The notes: generated by a model from the letters alone, not told the origin. DNA of 64,000 nucleotides from Paracoccaceae bacterium (GCA_002709405.1 PAQV01000060.1:1-64000); one strand, 5' to 3'; positions 26,188-35,215 are shown, counted from the stretch's first letter. Numbers and translations: made by a program.

Positions 26188-26696
26188 CAGGCGGTCTCCT
26201 CGGGCCGGACCAGCCGTTGCAGGCTGCGGATCAGGATCGACACGCCCTGCAGCGCCAGCAGGGTGATGCCCGCGGCCATGATGCCCTTGATGATGTAGCG
26301 GGCCGGCAGGCCGGATGGCATCGGCGAGCCCTCTTTCAGCCGCCACGAGAACGAGAAGATCGTCCAGGAATGGTGGATCAGCAGCAGCGTGAAGGGCAGG
26401 AACAGGAACACGACGCCCAGGACTTCGACCAGGGCCTGCTTGCGCGGGGACATCCGGGCATGCAGCAGGTCGACACGCACGTGGTCGTCACATTGATAGG
26501 CCCAGGCCAGGCAGCACATGACGGCGACGGCGTTCAGGTGCCATTGCAGCTCTTCCAGCTCGATCAGGCCGATGTTGAAGACGTAGCGCAGGAAGACGTT
26601 CAGCAGGATCGTCAGCACCAGCAGGGGCAGAACAAGCGCCCCGGCCTTGCCGGTCAACTCGGCGATCTTGTCGATAAGGCGGGAAAGGGTCAGCAT
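26187..26696 (-). CDS. TRAP transporter small permease, DctQ type (TRAP-1)
   Basis: A 169-residue protein with four predicted membrane helices (ALVLPLLVLTILLNVFLR, LNAVAVMCCLAWAYQ, VLGVVFLFLPFTLLLIHH and IMAAGITLLALQG). It follows the binding-protein gene after 57 bases and is coupled to the large permease by a one-base overlap. It joins binding protein and large permease function in the membrane. Confidence 0.9.
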   Translation of the reverse strand: MLTLSRLIDKIAELTGKAGALVLPLLVLTILLNVFLRYVFNIGLIELEELQWHLNAVAVMCCLAWAYQCDDHVRVDLLHARMSPRKQALVEVLGVVFLFLPFTLLLIHHSWTIFSFSWRLKEGSPMPSGLPARYIIKGIMAAGITLLALQGVSILIRSLQRLVRPEETA

Positions 26697-26753
26697 GATG
26701 GGGCAGGGTCCGAAGGAAAGGGGCGGGCCCGCGACAGGCCCGCCCGGACGGCG

Positions 26754-27800
26754 TTACTTCTTGACGTCCGACCAGGGCTGCATGCCCGCGCGGTAGGTCG
26801 TCAGGCTGTCCAGCACGCGGGCGAAGGTCGCGTCGCTTTCGGCCTGTTCGGCCATGACCTCGGCGGTGGCCGTTTCAAACGCGTCCAGCACCTCGGGCGG
26901 GAAGGACATGATCTGGGTGCCGGCCTCTTCGAACTTGGCGATGGCATCGGCATTGCCCTGGGCGGTCGAGGTCAGCGACCAGATCGCCGTTTCCATGCAG
27001 ACCGTTTCGATCATGTTGCGCTGCGCGTCGGTCATGCCGTCCCACTTGGCCTTGTTCACGATCAGCTCGTTGAAGGCGGCGGGCTGGTGCCAGCCGGGCA
27101 GGTAGTAGTAATCAGCCACCTTTTCAAAGCCCATGGCCACGTCGATGGCCGGCATGGAAAATTCGGTGCCGTCGATCACGTTGCGTTCCAGGTTGGGGTA
27201 GATGTCGCCGCCCGACAGCAGCACGACCGAGGCACCCATCTTCTTCATCACCTCACCGGCCAGGCCGGCAAAGCGGATCTTCTTGCCCTCAAGGGCCTCG
27301 ACGCTGTCGATCGGGAACTTGTACCAGCCGCCGGCCTCGGCGTCCATCACGCCGCAGGGCACGGTGACAACGCCTTGTTCGGCATAGATTTCACGCCAGA
27401 TCTCCAGGCCGCCGCCGTTGTAGATCCAGCCGATGTAGTCGATCGCATCGGGGCCGAAGGGCACACCGCCGAACAGCTGCACCGCCGGGAAGCGGCCGGC
27501 CACGTAGAGCGGCGAGGTATAGCCGGCATCCAGCGTGCCCTGTTGCACCGCGTCGAAGATCTGCAGCGAGGGCACCAGCTTGCCCGCGCCGTACAGCTTG
27601 ATTTCCAGCTCGCCGCCCGAGATGTCGTTGATCGTGTCGGCCAGGTGCTGCGCGTTCTGGCCCGAAGCGGGCAGGGTCAGCGGCCAGGCCGATTGCAGGT
27701 CCAGCTTTTCCTGCGCGGCGGCGGCGCCGGTCCACAGGGTAGCGGCGGTCAGGGCGCCGGCGATCAGGCCGGCCGTGAGGGAAGGGTGGGATCGGGTCAT
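26754..27800 (-). CDS. TRAP transporter solute-binding protein, DctP type (TRAP-1)
   Basis: A 348-residue periplasmic binding protein. The signal peptide (SLTAGLIAGALTAATLW) is cleaved after GAAAA near residue 29. The mature start EKLDLQSAWPLTLPASG is typical, and the conserved Arg of TRAP binding proteins is probably in KKIRFAGLAGEV. The start at 27800 has GGCAGGA upstream and starts the signal peptide; a 51-residue upstream extension would destroy it. It is the first gene of the TRAP-1 operon and shares the divergent control region with the iac-like cluster. Confidence 0.9.
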   Translation of the reverse strand: MTRSHPSLTAGLIAGALTAATLWTGAAAAQEKLDLQSAWPLTLPASGQNAQHLADTINDISGGELEIKLYGAGKLVPSLQIFDAVQQGTLDAGYTSPLYVAGRFPAVQLFGGVPFGPDAIDYIGWIYNGGGLEIWREIYAEQGVVTVPCGVMDAEAGGWYKFPIDSVEALEGKKIRFAGLAGEVMKKMGASVVLLSGGDIYPNLERNVIDGTEFSMPAIDVAMGFEKVADYYYLPGWHQPAAFNELIVNKAKWDGMTDAQRNMIETVCMETAIWSLTSTAQGNADAIAKFEEAGTQIMSFPPEVLDAFETATAEVMAEQAESDATFARVLDSLTTYRAGMQPWSDVKK

Positions 27801-27961
27801 CTTGTCCTGCCAGGTTAAGGGGTTGGTTCCGGGTGGTGTTGCGATCCCCTGTCCGCAGGTCATCGGCGGGGGTCGTCGGGACGTTTTCAAAGCGCAGCTG
27901 GGCCCGACAATCTGCGGGCGGCGGCGGGTCCGCACGAAACGCGACATGCTCACGAATTATG

Positions 27962-27975
27962 CGTGAAATTTCACG
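27962..27975. promoter_or_regulatory. Perfect palindrome CGTGAAATTTCACG, candidate operator
   Basis: A 14-base perfect palindrome 162 bases upstream of the TRAP-1 start and about 500 bases upstream of the amidase start. A related GTGAAAA...TTTTCA arrangement follows 20 bases later. It is symmetrical as expected for a MarR-type dimer. Binding by the MarR protein encoded at 42526-42990 is a guess. Confidence 0.5.
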
Positions 27976-27995
27976 TTATGGGCAAAACGAGAGCG

Positions 27996-28013
27996 TGAAA
28001 AGAATAATTTTCA
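27996..28013. promoter_or_regulatory. Inverted repeat TGAAAA-N6-TTTTCA, possible second operator
   Basis: Six-base perfect arms separated by six bases, with GTGAAA in common with the nearby 14-base palindrome. The surrounding sequence is A/T-rich, as a promoter would be. Confidence 0.4.
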
Positions 28014-28477
28014 TCTAATTTCTGTTGCCCGGTGAGCTATCGTGATTCGTCACCGGATCCGACCGACTCCTGCGCGGTGGCCGTGATCCCGCCTGGGTGA
28101 ATCACCCGGGTGTCATCGTCCTGGACCGGGGAAATCCCCTTTTTTGGAGGATTTTTCCCTGTTTTCAGGCCTGTACTTAAGATCGACCGTTTGCCGGCGT
28201 GCGCCGCGCCCCGAACAGATAGCGCGCGGACAGATGTATTTCCCGATCCATGTTAGCGCCTGAAAACCTGGCATTTCCCGGCCTGGATCGCCCAATTTCG
28301 CGCTGTGCGAGAAATTTGTGCGAATTGATCTAAGTCATTGTTGGGCTGAGATTATCAGCGGCATTTCGGCGCATTTTTCCGGGCTTTGGCGGGGTGAAAC
28401 GGGCGGTGGGGGCACTTCTTGCTAGGTGAAACCGAAAAAAGCAGTAATATTCACTTAAATCACGACGCGAGACGCCC

Positions 28478-29623
28478 ATGACCGATCCAGCAACGTCCAT
28501 ACTGACCCAAAGCCTGTCGCTTGGCGGCGCAGGGCCGCGCGTGCTGGTCAAGGAATGCCTTGGCGTCGAGGGGCTGACGACCCGCTGCGGCTCGGCCGCC
28601 TTTGCCGACGCCCCCTCTGAGACCGCCCATTCCGCCATCGTCGACCGGTTGATCGCCCAAGGCGCCCGGATCGAGGGCCTGGTGACCATGCATGAACTGG
28701 CCTTCGGGGTGTCGGGGCTGAACGCCTTCGCGGGCACCGCCGTGAACCCGGGCTGGCCCGATCGCATCCCCGGCGGCTCGTCCTCGGGGTCTGCTGCGGC
28801 CGTGGCGGCGGGGCTCTGCGACTTTGCCGTGGGCACCGACACCGGCGGGTCTGTCCGCCAGCCGGCCTGCTGTTGCGGTGTCTTCGGGTTGAAACCGACC
28901 TTCGGGGCCATCGACCGGCGCGGAGCCGTTCCGCGTGGATCGTCGCTTGATGTCATCGGGCCCTTCGCGGCTACGGCGGCGGGCCTGACGCAGGCGGCCG
29001 AGATGATGATCGACGGCTTCAGCCGGGAAACCATCGACGCCCCCAGGCTCGCCCGCGTGCCGGTCTCCGCCGATTTCGACATCGACCAGGCCGTGGACCA
29101 GGCCTTGTCCGGCCTGGCCGTGCCGATCGCCCGCCTGCCGTCCTTCAAGGAGGCCTATGCCGCCGGCCTGACCCTGATCAACTGGGAACTCGCCTCGGAA
29201 TTCGGGCAGCTGGCCCGGTCCAATGCCACGCTTGGTTCGGATGTGAAATCGCGCATTCTCAAGGCGTTGGAGGTCACACCTGATCAAGTGGCCGAAGCAG
29301 AGGCCGTCCGCTCCCGCTTTACCGAGGAAGTCGATGATGCCCTGGCCGGGGTCGATGCGCTGGTGCTGCCGACGATGCCCTGCGTGCCCCCGACGCTGGA
29401 CCAGACGCAGGACCTGACCGCCCTCATTCCGCTGACCATCCTGGTCCGCCCCTTCAACCTGTCCGGCCACCCGGCCGTGTCGCTGCCCCTGCGCACGGCC
29501 GCCGGTCTGCCCGCGGGCCTGCAGCTTGTCGCCCGCAAGGGCGGCGAGGCCACGCTGTGTGCGCTGGCCGAGGCCCTGGCCGACAGGTTGGCCCCCGCGA
29601 CCCCTTTGGAGGAGATCCAATGA
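28478..29623 (+). CDS. iacH: Amidase-signature hydrolase, IacH-like
   Basis: A 381-residue amidase-signature enzyme. The Ser-cisSer-Lys triad is visible: Lys25 in VLVKE, the cis-Ser in GGSSSGSAAA (about 102) and the nucleophile Ser125 in DTGGSVRQPA. The N-terminal part is shorter than in typical amidases. It opens an operon whose next genes match the iac set for indole-3-acetate breakdown, in which iacH encodes an amidase-like protein. Its stop overlaps the start of the monooxygenase gene (ATGA). It could open the lactam or amide of an oxidised indole intermediate (inference). Confidence 0.8.
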   Translation: MTDPATSILTQSLSLGGAGPRVLVKECLGVEGLTTRCGSAAFADAPSETAHSAIVDRLIAQGARIEGLVTMHELAFGVSGLNAFAGTAVNPGWPDRIPGGSSSGSAAAVAAGLCDFAVGTDTGGSVRQPACCCGVFGLKPTFGAIDRRGAVPRGSSLDVIGPFAATAAGLTQAAEMMIDGFSRETIDAPRLARVPVSADFDIDQAVDQALSGLAVPIARLPSFKEAYAAGLTLINWELASEFGQLARSNATLGSDVKSRILKALEVTPDQVAEAEAVRSRFTEEVDDALAGVDALVLPTMPCVPPTLDQTQDLTALIPLTILVRPFNLSGHPAVSLPLRTAAGLPAGLQLVARKGGEATLCALAEALADRLAPATPLEEIQ

Positions 29624-30771
29624 CCCGACCCGAACCCGACCTGGCCCGGCAGGCGCAGGACGCCGCCCTGGCCGATCTGTGCACCACCATCCGGGGCCGG
29701 CGCGCCGAATTCGAACAGCTGCGCCACATTCCCCGCGACATCGTCGAGGGCTTCAAGCGGGCCGGTGTCTACCGGGCCTTCGTGCCCGAACGGCTGGGCG
29801 GCGATGCGATCACGCCGATGGCCTTCCTGCACAAGATCGAAACCTTGTCCGCCGCCGACCCTTCGGCCGGCTGGGTGGCCAGCTTCGGGGTGACGCCGAC
29901 CTACCTGGCCTCGCTGCCCCAGGCGACCTTCGACGAGATCTACGGCGGCAACCCCGACACGGTCTTCGCCGGCGGCCTGTTCCCGCCGCAACCGGCCTAC
30001 AAGGTCGACGGCGGAATCGAGGTCTCGGGCCGCTGGGCCTGGTGCTCGGGGTCGATGTGCGCCGACCTGCTGGGCGGGGGCATCAAGATCGAGGGCGAGG
30101 GCTCTCCGCTGCCCCGCACCGCCGTCATGCCCCGCGCCAAGGTGACCATTGACGAAACCTGGGACACGATCGGCCTGCGCGGCACCGGCAGCCATGACCT
30201 GGTGGCCGACAAGGTGGTGGTCCCCGAGGACTGGACCTTCATCCGCGGGTCGAAGTCGGGCATGGAGGACGCGATCTTCCGGTATCCCTCGATGTCGCTG
30301 GCGGCCCAGGTTCTGGCCGTGGTCGCGCTGGGGGCCGCGCGCGAGGCCATTGATTACATCAAGTCGGATGCCGCCCAGAAGGCGTCCATCACAGGTGCCC
30401 CCAACCCCGGCCAGCGTCCCTACGTGCAGGGCGCAATCGCCCGGGCCGAGGCCACCCTGGCCGGTGCGCGCGCCCAGTTCTACGACATCACCGCCCAGGC
30501 CTGGGACGAGCTTCAGCACGCCCCCGAGGTCAGCCGCGACACCCATGTCAAGCTGCGCCTGGCCTCGACCATGGCCGCCCATGACGGGGCCGAGGCCGCG
30601 CGCCAGGCTTTCCTGGTCGGGGGCGCCAGCGCCATGATGGCCGACCACCCGCTGGGCAAGCTGATGGTCGACGCGGCCTGCGTCGCCCAGCACGCCTTCA
30701 TGGGCGAGGGCACCTGGACCGCCGCCGGCGCGGCCATGTTCGGCCAACAGACACCCCCGGGCTTCCCCTGA
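29620..30771 (+). CDS. iacA: Flavin-dependent monooxygenase, acyl-CoA dehydrogenase fold, IacA-like
   Basis: A 383-residue group D flavin monooxygenase with the acyl-CoA dehydrogenase fold (FVPERLGGDAITP, SGRWAWCSGS, GTGSHDLVADKVVVPEDW, then a helical C-terminus). The start in the ATGA overlap removes a spurious extension. In the iac system IacA, with reduced flavin from IacG, hydroxylates the indole ring of indole-3-acetate. Here a flavin reductase gene lies in the same operon. The HsaA/hydroxyphenylacetate-type enzymes are the alternative; the company of B, C, D, E, F and G favours IacA. Confidence 0.82.
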   Translation: MTRPEPDLARQAQDAALADLCTTIRGRRAEFEQLRHIPRDIVEGFKRAGVYRAFVPERLGGDAITPMAFLHKIETLSAADPSAGWVASFGVTPTYLASLPQATFDEIYGGNPDTVFAGGLFPPQPAYKVDGGIEVSGRWAWCSGSMCADLLGGGIKIEGEGSPLPRTAVMPRAKVTIDETWDTIGLRGTGSHDLVADKVVVPEDWTFIRGSKSGMEDAIFRYPSMSLAAQVLAVVALGAAREAIDYIKSDAAQKASITGAPNPGQRPYVQGAIARAEATLAGARAQFYDITAQAWDELQHAPEVSRDTHVKLRLASTMAAHDGAEAARQAFLVGGASAMMADHPLGKLMVDAACVAQHAFMGEGTWTAAGAAMFGQQTPPGFP

Positions 30772-30813
30772 CAGACCGACAGGCCTGACAGTCCAATAGG
30801 AGAGAGACACAAA

Positions 30814-31176
30814 ATGACCGACACGCCGAAACTGCGCACCCTTCTGTGCTTCAACAACCACGCCGCCTTCTTCCAGCTGCCCTTCGACCAGATCGGCCCG
30901 GTCTGGAAGGCCACCCAGGAGTTGATGGCCGGCATCGACCAGATGGACGGCGTCGAGATCGTCGGCACCTTCGACGATGACCAGACCTTCGTGGGCGCCT
31001 CGGTTGGCTTTCCCTACACCTGGTACATCATGGCCGATTTCCCCAACCGTGAAGCCGTGCAGGCTGCCTGCAACCTGCTGCGCACCATCGTCGTGGGCGA
31101 GGGCAATGACCGGCTGTGGAAATACATGACCGTCGAGGCCCGCATGGGCCGCGCGCTGGAAATCCCCCAGCTGTGA
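30814..31176 (+). CDS. iacB: Small protein, IacB-like
   Basis: A 120-residue protein with no clear catalytic motif. In size and in its position directly after the iacA-like gene it matches the small IacB protein of iac clusters, whose exact function I do not know. AGGAGAGAG precedes the ATG. It is coupled to the next gene by GTGA. Assignment rests mostly on context. Confidence 0.7.
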   Translation: MTDTPKLRTLLCFNNHAAFFQLPFDQIGPVWKATQELMAGIDQMDGVEIVGTFDDDQTFVGASVGFPYTWYIMADFPNREAVQAACNLLRTIVVGEGNDRLWKYMTVEARMGRALEIPQL

Positions 31177-31694
31177 GCGACCTGACCGACATCCTGGCCC
31201 GGCTTGACCGGCTGGAGGCCGAAAGCGCCTGCCGCAGGTGCCTGTCCGACTACATGGACATCTGCGACCGGCTGGACGGCGATTCAGACATGGACGCCCT
31301 CGGCGCGCTCTTCACCAAGGGCGCGGTCTGGGGCGGGGCGGGCGACCGCTACGCCAAGGATTTCGGAGCCCACCACGGGCGGCAGGCGATTACCGACTGG
31401 CTGGGCCGGTTCTGCACCACGCCCCCGCATTTCGCCATGAACGCCCATTTCCTGTCGTCCGAGGCCATCTCTCATGGCCCGGATGGCACGGTCACCGGGC
31501 GCTGGCTGATGTTGCAGACGCCCACCTTCCACGACGGGTCGTCCTTCGTGATGGCCGCCCGGCTGGAAATCGACTTCGAATTTGAGGACGGCGCATGGCG
31601 CATGCACCGCTTCTCGACCCGCAACCTCTACGCGCGCCCGGTGGGCGACTGGAATGCCCCGACGCAGATCCCGTCCCCGGCTGCCGCCAGCTGA
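31173..31694 (+). CDS. iacI: NTF2/SnoaL-like protein, IacI-like
   Basis: A 173-residue protein of the SnoaL/NTF2-like fold (LDRLEAESACRRCLSDYMDICDR at the start, TGRWLMLQTPTF, and a C-terminal FEDGAWRMHRFSTRNLY). Start is GTG in a GTGA overlap with the previous gene; an upstream ATG lies inside that gene and lacks a ribosome site. Such proteins are binding or catalytic accessory factors beside Rieske oxygenases. iac clusters carry a comparable gene, iacI. Confidence 0.75.
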   Translation: MSDLTDILARLDRLEAESACRRCLSDYMDICDRLDGDSDMDALGALFTKGAVWGGAGDRYAKDFGAHHGRQAITDWLGRFCTTPPHFAMNAHFLSSEAISHGPDGTVTGRWLMLQTPTFHDGSSFVMAARLEIDFEFEDGAWRMHRFSTRNLYARPVGDWNAPTQIPSPAAAS

Positions 31695-31706
31695 CAAGGA
31701 GTAGAC

Positions 31707-32978
31707 ATGTCTCTCGATCAATTCCCCGCAGGGCCGCAGCCCTCAGACCTGGTCAAGGACGACCGGGTCAAGACGCCCATGTACGAAGACCCCGCCCTGT
31801 TCGATGCCGAGATGGAAAAGATCTTCGGCAAGTGCTGGGTCTGGGTCGGCCATGAAAGCGAAGTGCCGGGCAAGGGCAACTTCAAGCTGTCCTGGGTCGG
31901 CACCCAGCCGGTCATCATCAGCCGCGACCGCAAGAACGACCTGCATGTCTTCGTGAACCGCTGCCGCCACCGCTCGGCCACGGTCTGCGAAGTGAAGAAG
32001 GGCAAGACGTCGTCCTTCCAGTGCCCCTACCACGGCTGGGGCTACGGCCTTGACGGCTCGCTGCGCGCGATCCCCTATACCGAGGGCTATTCGACCGATT
32101 TCGACAAGGGCAACTACGGCCTGAAGAAGCTGAAGGTCGAAACCTTCGAGGGCATGATCTTTGCGTCCTTCAACATGGACGTCGAACCGCTCGAGGATTT
32201 CCTGGGCAATGCAAAGCCCTGGATCAAGCTGTTCATGAAGCAGGGCGGAGGCTTCCCGATCAAGACCCTGGGCGAACACCAGTTCAAGGTGCCGATGAAC
32301 TGGAAGATCCAGCTGGAAAACACCACCGACGCCTACCACTTCCCGATCGTGCACAAGTCGTTCATGCAGTCGCTGGACGGCGAGGCGACCGAGCAGTTCT
32401 CGTTCCTCGACGACAATGACGGCTGGGTCGAAGACCTGGGCAACGGCCATTCCGTCATGGTCATGATGCCGGAACTCAACGACCTGGACGACGAGCCCGA
32501 CCGCCCGATCCCGGCCCGCTTCGAGGAGCTGGCCGAGACCCTGCGCAAGGATTACGACGAGGACCAGGTCCGCCGGATCGTCCGTGCGGTGGGGGGCTGC
32601 GGCTTCAACCTGAACCTGTTCCCGAACGCGGCCTGCTCGCTGTCGTTCTTCCGGATCCTGCGGCCCGTGTCGGTCGAGGAAACCGAAATCCGCCACATCG
32701 CGCTTGGCATGGAGGGTGGTCCCGAGGCCGCCAACCAGATGCGCATGCGTCTGCATGAACATTTCCAGGGCCCGATGGGCTTTGGCTCGCCGGACGATGC
32801 CGAGGTCTGGGAACGCGTGCAGCGCGGCACCAAGGGCGACGAGACCATCGACATCATGGTCAACCGTGGCCTGGGCCTCGAAGAGACCAGCGAGAACGGT
32901 CTGCCCAAGGGCGACGTCAGCGCCGAGACCGGCATGCGCGCCGCCTACAAGATGTGGAAGAAGGTGATGGAACAATGA
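31707..32978 (+). CDS. iacC: Rieske non-haem iron dioxygenase, large subunit, IacC-like
   Basis: A 423-residue ring-hydroxylating oxygenase alpha subunit. The Rieske [2Fe-2S] ligands are Cys86, His88, Cys106 and His109 (NRCRHR, CPYHGW). The mononuclear iron site is in NTTDAYHFPIVHKSF: His211 and His216, with bridging Asp208. AAGGAG precedes the ATG, and the stop overlaps the beta-subunit start (ATGA). In iac pathways this oxygenase acts on an oxidised indole-acetate intermediate toward catechol. Confidence 0.9.
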   Translation: MSLDQFPAGPQPSDLVKDDRVKTPMYEDPALFDAEMEKIFGKCWVWVGHESEVPGKGNFKLSWVGTQPVIISRDRKNDLHVFVNRCRHRSATVCEVKKGKTSSFQCPYHGWGYGLDGSLRAIPYTEGYSTDFDKGNYGLKKLKVETFEGMIFASFNMDVEPLEDFLGNAKPWIKLFMKQGGGFPIKTLGEHQFKVPMNWKIQLENTTDAYHFPIVHKSFMQSLDGEATEQFSFLDDNDGWVEDLGNGHSVMVMMPELNDLDDEPDRPIPARFEELAETLRKDYDEDQVRRIVRAVGGCGFNLNLFPNAACSLSFFRILRPVSVEETEIRHIALGMEGGPEAANQMRMRLHEHFQGPMGFGSPDDAEVWERVQRGTKGDETIDIMVNRGLGLEETSENGLPKGDVSAETGMRAAYKMWKKVMEQ

Positions 32979-33469
32979 AGGATATCGCCGTGAGTTCTGA
33001 CGTGACCCTTCAGCAGGTGACCGAATTCCTCTGGAAGGAAGCCGACCTGCTCGACGCCCGCGACTACGACGCCTGGCTGGCCCTCTGGGCCGAGGGCGGC
33101 CATTACGTGATCCCGATCGAGAAGGATGGCGACGATTTCGCCAACATGCTGAACATCGCCTATGACGACGGCACCATGCGCGAGATGCGCGTGCGCCGCT
33201 TCCAGCAGGGCTTCTCGATCTCGTCGGCCCCGCCGGCGGACAGCGTGCGGACCCTGTCGCGTTTCGTCATCGACGCGGTCGAGGGCGACACCGTCACGGT
33301 GCGCGCCGCCCAGCACGTGATCGAGGACAAGTTCGGCCGTCAGCGCATGTTCGCGGCCAACGTCTCCTGGGTGCTGAAGATCACCGACGAGGGCCTGATG
33401 ATCCGCGACAAGGTCGTGCGCCTGCTGAATTCCGACGGGATGCTGACCTCGATCAGCTATCTGTTCTGA
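32975..33469 (+). CDS. iacD: Ring-hydroxylating dioxygenase small (beta) subunit, IacD-like
   Basis: A 164-residue beta subunit with the NTF2-like fold (TEFLWKEADLLDARDYDAWLALWAE at the N-terminus, then HYVIPIEKD and VVRLLNSDGMLTSISYLF at the end). It forms an alpha3beta3-type oxygenase with the preceding gene product, to which it is coupled by ATGA. The stop shares one base with the next start (TGATG). Confidence 0.88.
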   Translation: MKDIAVSSDVTLQQVTEFLWKEADLLDARDYDAWLALWAEGGHYVIPIEKDGDDFANMLNIAYDDGTMREMRVRRFQQGFSISSAPPADSVRTLSRFVIDAVEGDTVTVRAAQHVIEDKFGRQRMFAANVSWVLKITDEGLMIRDKVVRLLNSDGMLTSISYLF

Positions 33470-34227
33470 TGGGGGCGCCCTTGCCGGACGTGATCCAGAC
33501 TGCCGTGATTACCGGAGGCGCCAAGGGATTTGGCGCCTGCGCAACGAAGGCCCTGCATGCCGCGGGCTTCCGCGTGGTGATCGCCGATATCGATGCCGAG
33601 GCCGCCCACGCCCTGGCCCAGTCGCTTGACCTGGCCGGTGACACGGCGGTGACGGCGACGCTGGACATCGGCGCACCCGGAGCTTTCGACGAGCTGCTGG
33701 CCAAGATCGTCGACCGCTGGGGCGGGGCGCAAGTGCTGGTGAACAATGCCGCCGTGACCCAGGCCGAACCGGTGCTGGACATCGACCCGGCCGAGTTCAA
33801 CCGGATCATGGCCATCAACGCGGGCGGCTGTTTCGCCGGCTGCCAGGTGTTCGGCCGGCACTTCAAGGACCAGGGCTATGGACGGATCGTCAACATGGCC
33901 TCGCTCGCCGGGCAGAACGGGGGCACCGCCACGGGGGCGCATTACGCGGCCTCGAAGGGCGCGATCCTGACCCTGACCAAGGTCTTTGCCCGCGATCTGG
34001 CCGCCTTTGGCGTGACCTGCAACGCGATCTCGCCCGGCCCGATGGACACGCCGATGGTGCATGACATCGTGGGCGACAAGATCGAGGGGTTCCTCAAGAA
34101 CGTGCCCGTCGGCCAGCTGGGCTCGCCCGATTTCGTGGCGCAGATGGTGACCATGCTCTGTGCCTCTGATGCCGCTTTCGTCACCGGCGCCTGCTGGGAC
34201 GTGAACGGCGGCCTTTACATGCGCTGA
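33469..34227 (+). CDS. iacE: Short-chain dehydrogenase/reductase, IacE-like
   Basis: A 252-residue classical SDR. The cofactor motif is TGGAKGFGACA near the N-terminus, NNAAV supports the fold, and the catalytic Ser and Tyr-x3-Lys are in NMASLAGQ and HYAASKGAI. The C-terminus has GACWDVNGGLYMR. In the iac pathway IacE acts after IacA on hydroxylated indole-acetate. Start overlaps the beta-subunit stop by one base; TTG or GTG codons slightly downstream are alternatives. Confidence 0.85.
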   Translation: MGAPLPDVIQTAVITGGAKGFGACATKALHAAGFRVVIADIDAEAAHALAQSLDLAGDTAVTATLDIGAPGAFDELLAKIVDRWGGAQVLVNNAAVTQAEPVLDIDPAEFNRIMAINAGGCFAGCQVFGRHFKDQGYGRIVNMASLAGQNGGTATGAHYAASKGAILTLTKVFARDLAAFGVTCNAISPGPMDTPMVHDIVGDKIEGFLKNVPVGQLGSPDFVAQMVTMLCASDAAFVTGACWDVNGGLYMR

Positions 34228-34241
34228 AGGGGATGAAGGAC

Positions 34242-35201
34242 ATGAGCGATACCCTGATGCTGACCGTCGCGACGCGTCTTGACGACCGCGGCGAGATCAT
34301 GCGCCTGACCCTGACTTCGGACGGCACGCTGCCTGAGGTCACTGCCGGCGCCCATATCGACCTGGCCGTCGAGACCGCCGAGGGCCCCGTCTGGCGGCAA
34401 TATTCGCTGGCCGGAGACCCCGCCGACCGCACCACCTGGACGCTGGGCATCCTGCGCGAGCAAAACGGCCGGGGCGGCTCGGCAGCGCTGCATGATGGTC
34501 TGAAGGCCGGTGACACGATCCGGGTGGAAGGCCCGCGCAACCATTTCGGGCTGGACGACAGCGCGACCGACACCGTTCTGTTCGGCGGTGGCATCGGCGT
34601 GACGCCCATGCTGGCCATGGGCCATGAACTGCACGCCAAGGGCGCGCCGTTCACGCTGCATTACGCCACCCGCTCGGCCGAGCGGACGGCGTTCCTGGAC
34701 CTGATCGACACGCTGCCCTTCAAGGACAACGTGGTCCTGCACCATGATGACGGGGCAGGGGCCGCGCCCATCGACCTGGCCCGCGACATGCCCGCGCCCG
34801 CAAAGGGCACCCATGTCTATGTCTGCGGGCCCGAGGGCTTCATGGACTGGATCATCGGGGCCGCCGAGGCCGCGGGCCACGACAGCCACAACATCCACCG
34901 CGAGTACTTCTCGGCCGACGTGGACACCGGTGGCGACGCCTTCGAGGTCGTCTGCGAGCAATCCGGCCTGACCGTGACCGTCGGCCCCGACGACACCATT
35001 GCCAAGGCTTTGGCCAAGGCCGGCCTGAAGATCGAGGTCAAATGCGAAGAGGGCATCTGCGGGACTTGCGTCACGGATGTGCTTGACGGCGAGATCGACC
35101 ACAGGGACCAATTCCTCACGGAAGAGGAACGCGAGGACGGCGACCAGATCTGCGCCTGCTGCTCGCGCGCCAAATCCGGCAGACTGGTCCTGGATATCTG
35201 A
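34242..35201 (+). CDS. iacF: Oxygenase reductase, FMN/NAD domains with C-terminal [2Fe-2S], IacF-like
   Basis: A 319-residue electron-transfer protein of the phthalate-dioxygenase-reductase/VanB layout. It has an N-terminal flavin-binding barrel (WRQYSLAGDP), a pyridine-nucleotide domain (GGGIGVTPMLAM, YVCGPEGFMDW) and a C-terminal plant-type ferredoxin domain with ligands in CEEGICGTC and ICACC. It passes electrons from NAD(P)H to the Rieske oxygenase. The ATG at 34242 has AAGGGG nine bases upstream; an ATG at 34233 directly abuts that site and is less likely. Confidence 0.88.
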   Translation: MSDTLMLTVATRLDDRGEIMRLTLTSDGTLPEVTAGAHIDLAVETAEGPVWRQYSLAGDPADRTTWTLGILREQNGRGGSAALHDGLKAGDTIRVEGPRNHFGLDDSATDTVLFGGGIGVTPMLAMGHELHAKGAPFTLHYATRSAERTAFLDLIDTLPFKDNVVLHHDDGAGAAPIDLARDMPAPAKGTHVYVCGPEGFMDWIIGAAEAAGHDSHNIHREYFSADVDTGGDAFEVVCEQSGLTVTVGPDDTIAKALAKAGLKIEVKCEEGICGTCVTDVLDGEIDHRDQFLTEEEREDGDQICACCSRAKSGRLVLDI

Positions 35202-35215
35202 GGAGGAGGAGAAGG

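Larger units (their letters stand above)
27801..28477. promoter_or_regulatory. 677-base divergent control region: TRAP-1 / iac-like operon
   Basis: No gene seen. It holds several inverted repeats: a perfect 14-base palindrome at 27962-27975, arms TGAAAA/TTTTCA at 27996-28013, GGGTGA/TCACCC around one base at 28095-28107, and a 10-base inverted pair at 28161-28170 and 28258-28267. A short GGGG/CCCC hairpin followed by seven T lies near 28127-28145. Several patches are A/T-richer than the coding flanks. Promoters for both operons must lie here. Confidence 0.7.

Noticed and set aside
28113-28295. Short minus-strand open frame in the TRAP-1/iac spacer
   Set aside because: No ribosome-binding site, odd composition and overlaps several inverted repeats; better read as control DNA.
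28324-28338. FNR/Dnr-type site near TTGATCTAAGTCA
   Set aside because: Only the left half-site matches TTGAT-N4-ATCAA; the right half is GTCAT.
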